Assembly: GCA_022709465.1 (NCBI GenBank) | Contig: JAKLIT010000058.1 | Location: 1 to 8,042, forward strand | DNA length: 8,042 nt | Direction: 5' to 3' | Source of the DNA: Candidatus Omnitrophota bacterium | GTDB lineage: Bacteria > Omnitrophota > Koll11 > Pluralincolimonadales > Pluralincolimonadaceae | Shown here: piece by piece, positions 5,668 to 8,042 of the stretch | How the letters are laid out: each line of letters starts with the position of its first letter | Numbering within the stretch: the first letter of the stretch is position 1 | Notes under the pieces: model-generated | Databases searched by the model: none | What the model saw: the letters and a program-made list of their open reading frames with translations, nothing else | What the model was told of the DNA's origin: nothing | Made by a program: the position numbers and the translations under genes

Positions 5668-6348
5668 TTAAGCGATGAATTTGTAGCCGATATTGCGGAT
5701 CGTCTCTATGAAGGTATGCCTGCGGTCCTCTATCTTGGAACGCAGGCGGCGGATATGGACATCCACCGTGCGGGTGCCGCCGTAGTAGTCATAGCCCCAG
5801 ATCTTGTCGAGGAGCTGGTCGCGCGAATAAACGCGGCCTTTGTTAGACGCGAGGAACTTAAGGAGCTCGTACTCCTTGAAGGTGAGCTCTATCTTGCTTG
5901 CGTTGACCGTCACCTCGTACCTCGAGACGTCTATAACGAGGTCTCCGGCCTTTATAGCGTCCTTGGAATCGGTCGGGATGACCTTCTTCTGCAGTGCCCT
6001 TATCCTCGCGACAAGTTCGGACGGGTTGAACGGCTCGAATATGAAATCTCCCACGCCCGGGATGCTGTCGAGCGCCTGCATCCCTCCCTCGGGCAACAGC
6101 GCGAAAACAGGCGTCTCCCTGATGAACCTGTCTTTCCTGAACGCGCGGTAGACCGTATACGCGTCAAAAACCTTGGGGGAGGTGAAATCCAGCAGGATGA
6201 TGTCGGGGCGCCGGGCAAGCGCCTCTTCGTACACCGCCTTCAGGCCGGTATCCCCGGTAAAATAGACCTGGTAGTCGGCTTCCTTGAGCGCTTTGCGCGC
6301 GCGTTTGGTGCCCTCATCTTCGATACCGAGAACCAGTATGCCGCTCAT
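5668..6348 (-). CDS. OmpR/PhoB-family response regulator with degenerate receiver
   Basis: The 226-aa product has a receiver (about residues 3-122) and a winged helix-turn-helix (about 133-226) with the standard landmarks LTFKEYELLKFL, YSRDQLLDKIWG, RTVDVHIRRLRSKI and the end IRNIGYKF. Asp54 in ILLDFTSP is the phosphoacceptor. Aligned without gaps to PhoB, the acidic pair becomes Gly8-Ile9 (an EDE lies one or two positions later), the Thr switch becomes Leu85 in FALLPEGG, and the Lys of TKPF becomes Glu106 in FEPF. Normal phospho-switching is therefore doubtful. The start at 6348 is chosen because ATGA overlaps the lpxI stop, GGTGA stands just upstream, and the receiver begins there; a longer open frame upstream lies inside lpxI. 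No sensor kinase is adjacent. It is the nearest regulator to the ammonium operon and a candidate reader of its 11-bp repeats. Confidence 0.92.
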   Translation of the reverse strand: MSGILVLGIEDEGTKRARKALKEADYQVYFTGDTGLKAVYEEALARRPDIILLDFTSPKVFDAYTVYRAFRKDRFIRETPVFALLPEGGMQALDSIPGVGDFIFEPFNPSELVARIRALQKKVIPTDSKDAIKAGDLVIDVSRYEVTVNASKIELTFKEYELLKFLASNKGRVYSRDQLLDKIWGYDYYGGTRTVDVHIRRLRSKIEDRRHTFIETIRNIGYKFIA

Positions 6349-7157
6349 AGTTTCACCGCAGTTACCGTTATTCCGTTCTTTCCGGCAAGCTTGATCGTCT
6401 CGTCCTTTTCTATTATAAGCGTCTTGTCCGCTTCTATCGCGAGGCATGAGGCCTTCGCTTCGGCCATGGAAACGACCGTCTGCGGCCCTATGACGGGAAG
6501 GTCGAACTTCATGCTCTGTTTCGGACGGGCGACCTTTATGACCGTCCCTCCCGGGCCAGCGAGCCGTCCCGCGCGGCATATCATCGCGTCGGTGCCTTCG
6601 ATATCCTCTACCGCGATGACCGCCTTATCCTTGACGAATATCGAAAGGCCGACGTCGAGCCCCGCGATATCCTTCGCTATCTTCGTCCCGAACCTGATGT
6701 CCTCTTCCTGCGCCTGCGAGGGTCCCGGCCCGGCCAGGACGCCTGCCCCGGGAAGCAGGTCCTCTAGGAAGAGCGTCGAATCGAGCAGCTCCACGCCCGC
6801 CGATCTCAGGGTCGATGTTATCAGCGATAACAATGTATCGTCTTTCCTGTCCAACGCCCTGACGAGTATCGATTTCATGAGGCCGTCGATCTTGAGCGCC
6901 TCGTTGAATATTCGGGATTTTGTTATGCCGCCGGCCATCACGGCTTTCCTGACGCCTTCGGACTTGAATACTTCGAGGACTCTGGAGAGTTCGCCGAGCT
7001 TCACCCAGCAGAACTTGTCGGCTATGCCGCCGACTTCGGGTTTCGTCTCGCCTTCTATGCCTACGGCGACGATATATAAGCCCTTTGCCTTGGCGGCTTT
7101 CGCGAAAATGACGGGAAAATCGCTTTTTCCTGCGATAAGGCCTATCTTTTCCATCAT
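6345..7157 (-). CDS. lpxI: UDP-2,3-diacylglucosamine pyrophosphatase LpxI
   Basis: LpxI (DUF1009 family) hydrolyses UDP-2,3-diacylglucosamine to lipid X plus UMP, the fourth step of lipid A synthesis, in bacteria that lack LpxH. The 270-aa product matches the family length and shows the N-terminal KIGLIAGKSDFPV, AVMAGGITK near 72-80, VGLSIFVKDKAVIAVEDIEGTDAMI near 169-193, and KFDLPVIGPQTV at 217-228, whose Asp219 corresponds to the family's essential aspartate. The common QD before this motif reads QS here (Gln214-Ser215). The start is one of two adjacent ATGs (7157 or 7154), three bases after the lpxA stop, with only a weak AGG ribosome site, so coupling to lpxA is likely. lpxI between lpxA and the next lipid A gene is usual; here a response regulator follows instead of lpxB. 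Confidence 0.93.
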   Translation of the reverse strand: MMEKIGLIAGKSDFPVIFAKAAKAKGLYIVAVGIEGETKPEVGGIADKFCWVKLGELSRVLEVFKSEGVRKAVMAGGITKSRIFNEALKIDGLMKSILVRALDRKDDTLLSLITSTLRSAGVELLDSTLFLEDLLPGAGVLAGPGPSQAQEEDIRFGTKIAKDIAGLDVGLSIFVKDKAVIAVEDIEGTDAMICRAGRLAGPGGTVIKVARPKQSMKFDLPVIGPQTVVSMAEAKASCLAIEADKTLIIEKDETIKLAGKNGITVTAVKL

Positions 7158-7160
7158 ATT

Positions 7161-7931
7161 TTACCTGGTAATGCCCCTCTCGGAGGCCCTGATGAACTCG
7201 ACGAGTTCATCGATCTCCGGGCATTTCGGGACCTCGGCCTTTATCTGCTTTAGAGCGCTCGACGTGCCGAGGCCGGAATTGAATAGTATCTTGAAGGCCT
7301 TCTTGAGGTTTGATTTTGACTGCTTCGGGACGCCGGCCCTGTCGAGGCCTATAGTATTTAGCCCGTATATCTTCAACGGGTGCCCGTCGCAGTTCGAGAA
7401 CGGCACCACGTCCTGCGTCGCTTTAGAGCAGCCGCCTATTATCGCGAGCCGTCCTATGCGCACGAACTGGTGCACGCCGCTGAGGCCCCCAATGACGGCC
7501 TTCTCTTCGATGGTAACATAGCCCGCAAGCGCGACACAGTTCGCGAGTATCGCGCCGTCCTTTACGATACAGTCGTGCGCGACGTGCGAATAAGCCATCA
7601 GCAGCACATTATTGCCAACGACGGTAGAGGAGTCCTTGTCGGTACCCATGTTGACCGTGACGTATTCGCGTATTATGTTGCCGTCGCCGATCTTGACGAA
7701 GCTCCGGTCTCCCTTGAACTTCAGGTCCTGGGTTATCGATCCGATCACGGCGCCGGTGAATATCCTGTTGTTCCTGCCTATGGACGTATAGCCGTCTATG
7801 ACGGCGTGCGCGCCTATAACGGTCCCGTCGCCGATCTTGACATCGGGGCCGATAAAAGCATAAGGGCCGACTTCAACCGAGCCGGCCAACTCTGCCTTTT
7901 TATCTACTATCGCTGTAGGATGGATCTTCAT
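7161..7931 (-). CDS. lpxA: Acyl-ACP:UDP-N-acetylglucosamine O-acyltransferase LpxA
   Basis: LpxA adds a 3-hydroxyacyl chain to UDP-GlcNAc, the first step of lipid A synthesis; it is a cytosolic trimer with a left-handed beta-helix. The 256-aa product has hexapeptide repeats from residue 1 to about 175 (such as AIVDKKAELAGSVEVG and VKIGDGTVIG) and a helical C-terminus ending FIRASERGITR. SHVAHDC puts the catalytic His at 119 (His125 in E. coli), with His116 and His154 (His160) kept. Tyr138 stands where E. coli has His144. Gly167 aligns with E. coli Gly173, the residue that allows longer acyl chains. Asn192 fits the conserved GxNxxGL. The ATG at 7931 lies 15 bases after the fabZ stop, with AAGGA before it. 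Confidence 0.96.
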   Translation of the reverse strand: MKIHPTAIVDKKAELAGSVEVGPYAFIGPDVKIGDGTVIGAHAVIDGYTSIGRNNRIFTGAVIGSITQDLKFKGDRSFVKIGDGNIIREYVTVNMGTDKDSSTVVGNNVLLMAYSHVAHDCIVKDGAILANCVALAGYVTIEEKAVIGGLSGVHQFVRIGRLAIIGGCSKATQDVVPFSNCDGHPLKIYGLNTIGLDRAGVPKQSKSNLKKAFKILFNSGLGTSSALKQIKAEVPKCPEIDELVEFIRASERGITR

Positions 7932-7946
7932 TATGTCCTTTTGCCG

Positions 7947-8042
7947 CTATTCCGACGCCTCTTCGCCGCCGACAAGCGCGAACATGAATTCGCCCTCGGC
8001 CGCGACTTTGCCGTCCACGCTCGCGACCGCCTTTACCTGCAC
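7947..8042 (-). CDS. fabZ: Probable FabZ 3-hydroxyacyl-ACP dehydratase, last 31 residues (runs off right edge)
   Basis: Only the C-terminal end is inside the window: VQVKAVASVDGKVAAEGEFM, then FALVGGEEASE and a TAG stop at 7947. The pattern A-x-V-D-G-K-V-x-x-E-x-x-F/L-M fits the last two strands of the FabZ hot-dog fold, and fabZ directly before lpxA is a widely conserved order. FabZ dehydrates 3-hydroxyacyl-ACP, the branch point between fatty acid synthesis and the acyl donor of LpxA. In some phyla fabZ is fused to lpxC; with only 31 residues visible, a fused protein cannot be excluded. Identity rests mainly on the short motif plus context. Confidence 0.75.
   Translation of the reverse strand: MQVKAVASVDGKVAAEGEFMFALVGGEEASE

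Noticed and set aside
6349..6579. In-frame upstream extension of the response regulator to ATG at 6579
   Set aside because: The extra 77 residues lie wholly inside lpxI, are Arg/Gly-rich with no domain, and the ATGA overlap plus GGTGA support the start at 6348.
5641..7521. Very long + strand open frame (626 codons) opposite the regulator, lpxI and part of lpxA
   Set aside because: It has no ribosome site, no recognisable domain and low-complexity Arg/Ser/Pro-rich stretches, and it lies antisense to three clear conserved genes.

Overview
The window is a compact bacterial region of roughly 50-55% GC by eye. Every gene I can support lies on the minus strand, so transcription runs from high to low coordinates. 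The lipid A genes (fabZ end, lpxA, lpxI) and a signal-peptide-bearing probable outer-membrane barrel show a Gram-negative, diderm cell. LpxI instead of LpxH, two Amt/PII pairs, frequent ATA (Ile) and AGG (Arg) codons, and no sigma-54 site suggest a non-model phylum. Omnitrophota or a deltaproteobacterial-type lineage is my tentative guess, not a sequence-proven assignment.

Reading in the direction of transcription, bases 8042 to 5668 hold a lipid A cluster: the 3' end of fabZ, lpxA, lpxI, and then an OmpR/PhoB-family response regulator whose ATG overlaps the lpxI stop by four bases. The regulator keeps the phosphoacceptor Asp but has lost the acidic pair, the Thr/Ser switch and the Lys of a normal receiver. 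Bases 5667 to 5473 are non-coding. They hold a roughly 99-base extended hairpin and then a promoter made of three tandem 11-bp repeats (GTTAAAT at 5521 and 5543) set nine bases from a TATACT -10 box.

Bases 5472 to 835 hold an ammonium module: a 56-aa rubredoxin-like protein, a probable outer-membrane barrel, an Amt channel, a PII protein with the normal Tyr51, a 59-aa helix-turn-helix protein, a second Amt of a different type, and a second PII with Glu at position 51. The genes are tightly packed with good ribosome binding sites and look like one operon. After a 76-base gap comes glnA (glutamine synthetase type I), which runs off the left edge. That gap holds a second copy of the three-repeat box, again set ten bases from a -10-like TACACT.

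Together the right-hand operon would let ammonium cross the outer and inner membranes under PII control, and glnA would fix it into glutamine. The most interesting signal is the shared PhoB-type 11-bp-repeat promoter in front of both transcription units, next to an OmpR-family regulator with a degenerate receiver. This suggests a nitrogen regulon run by an OmpR-type factor, analogous to actinobacterial GlnR, instead of NtrC/sigma-54. That link is inference.
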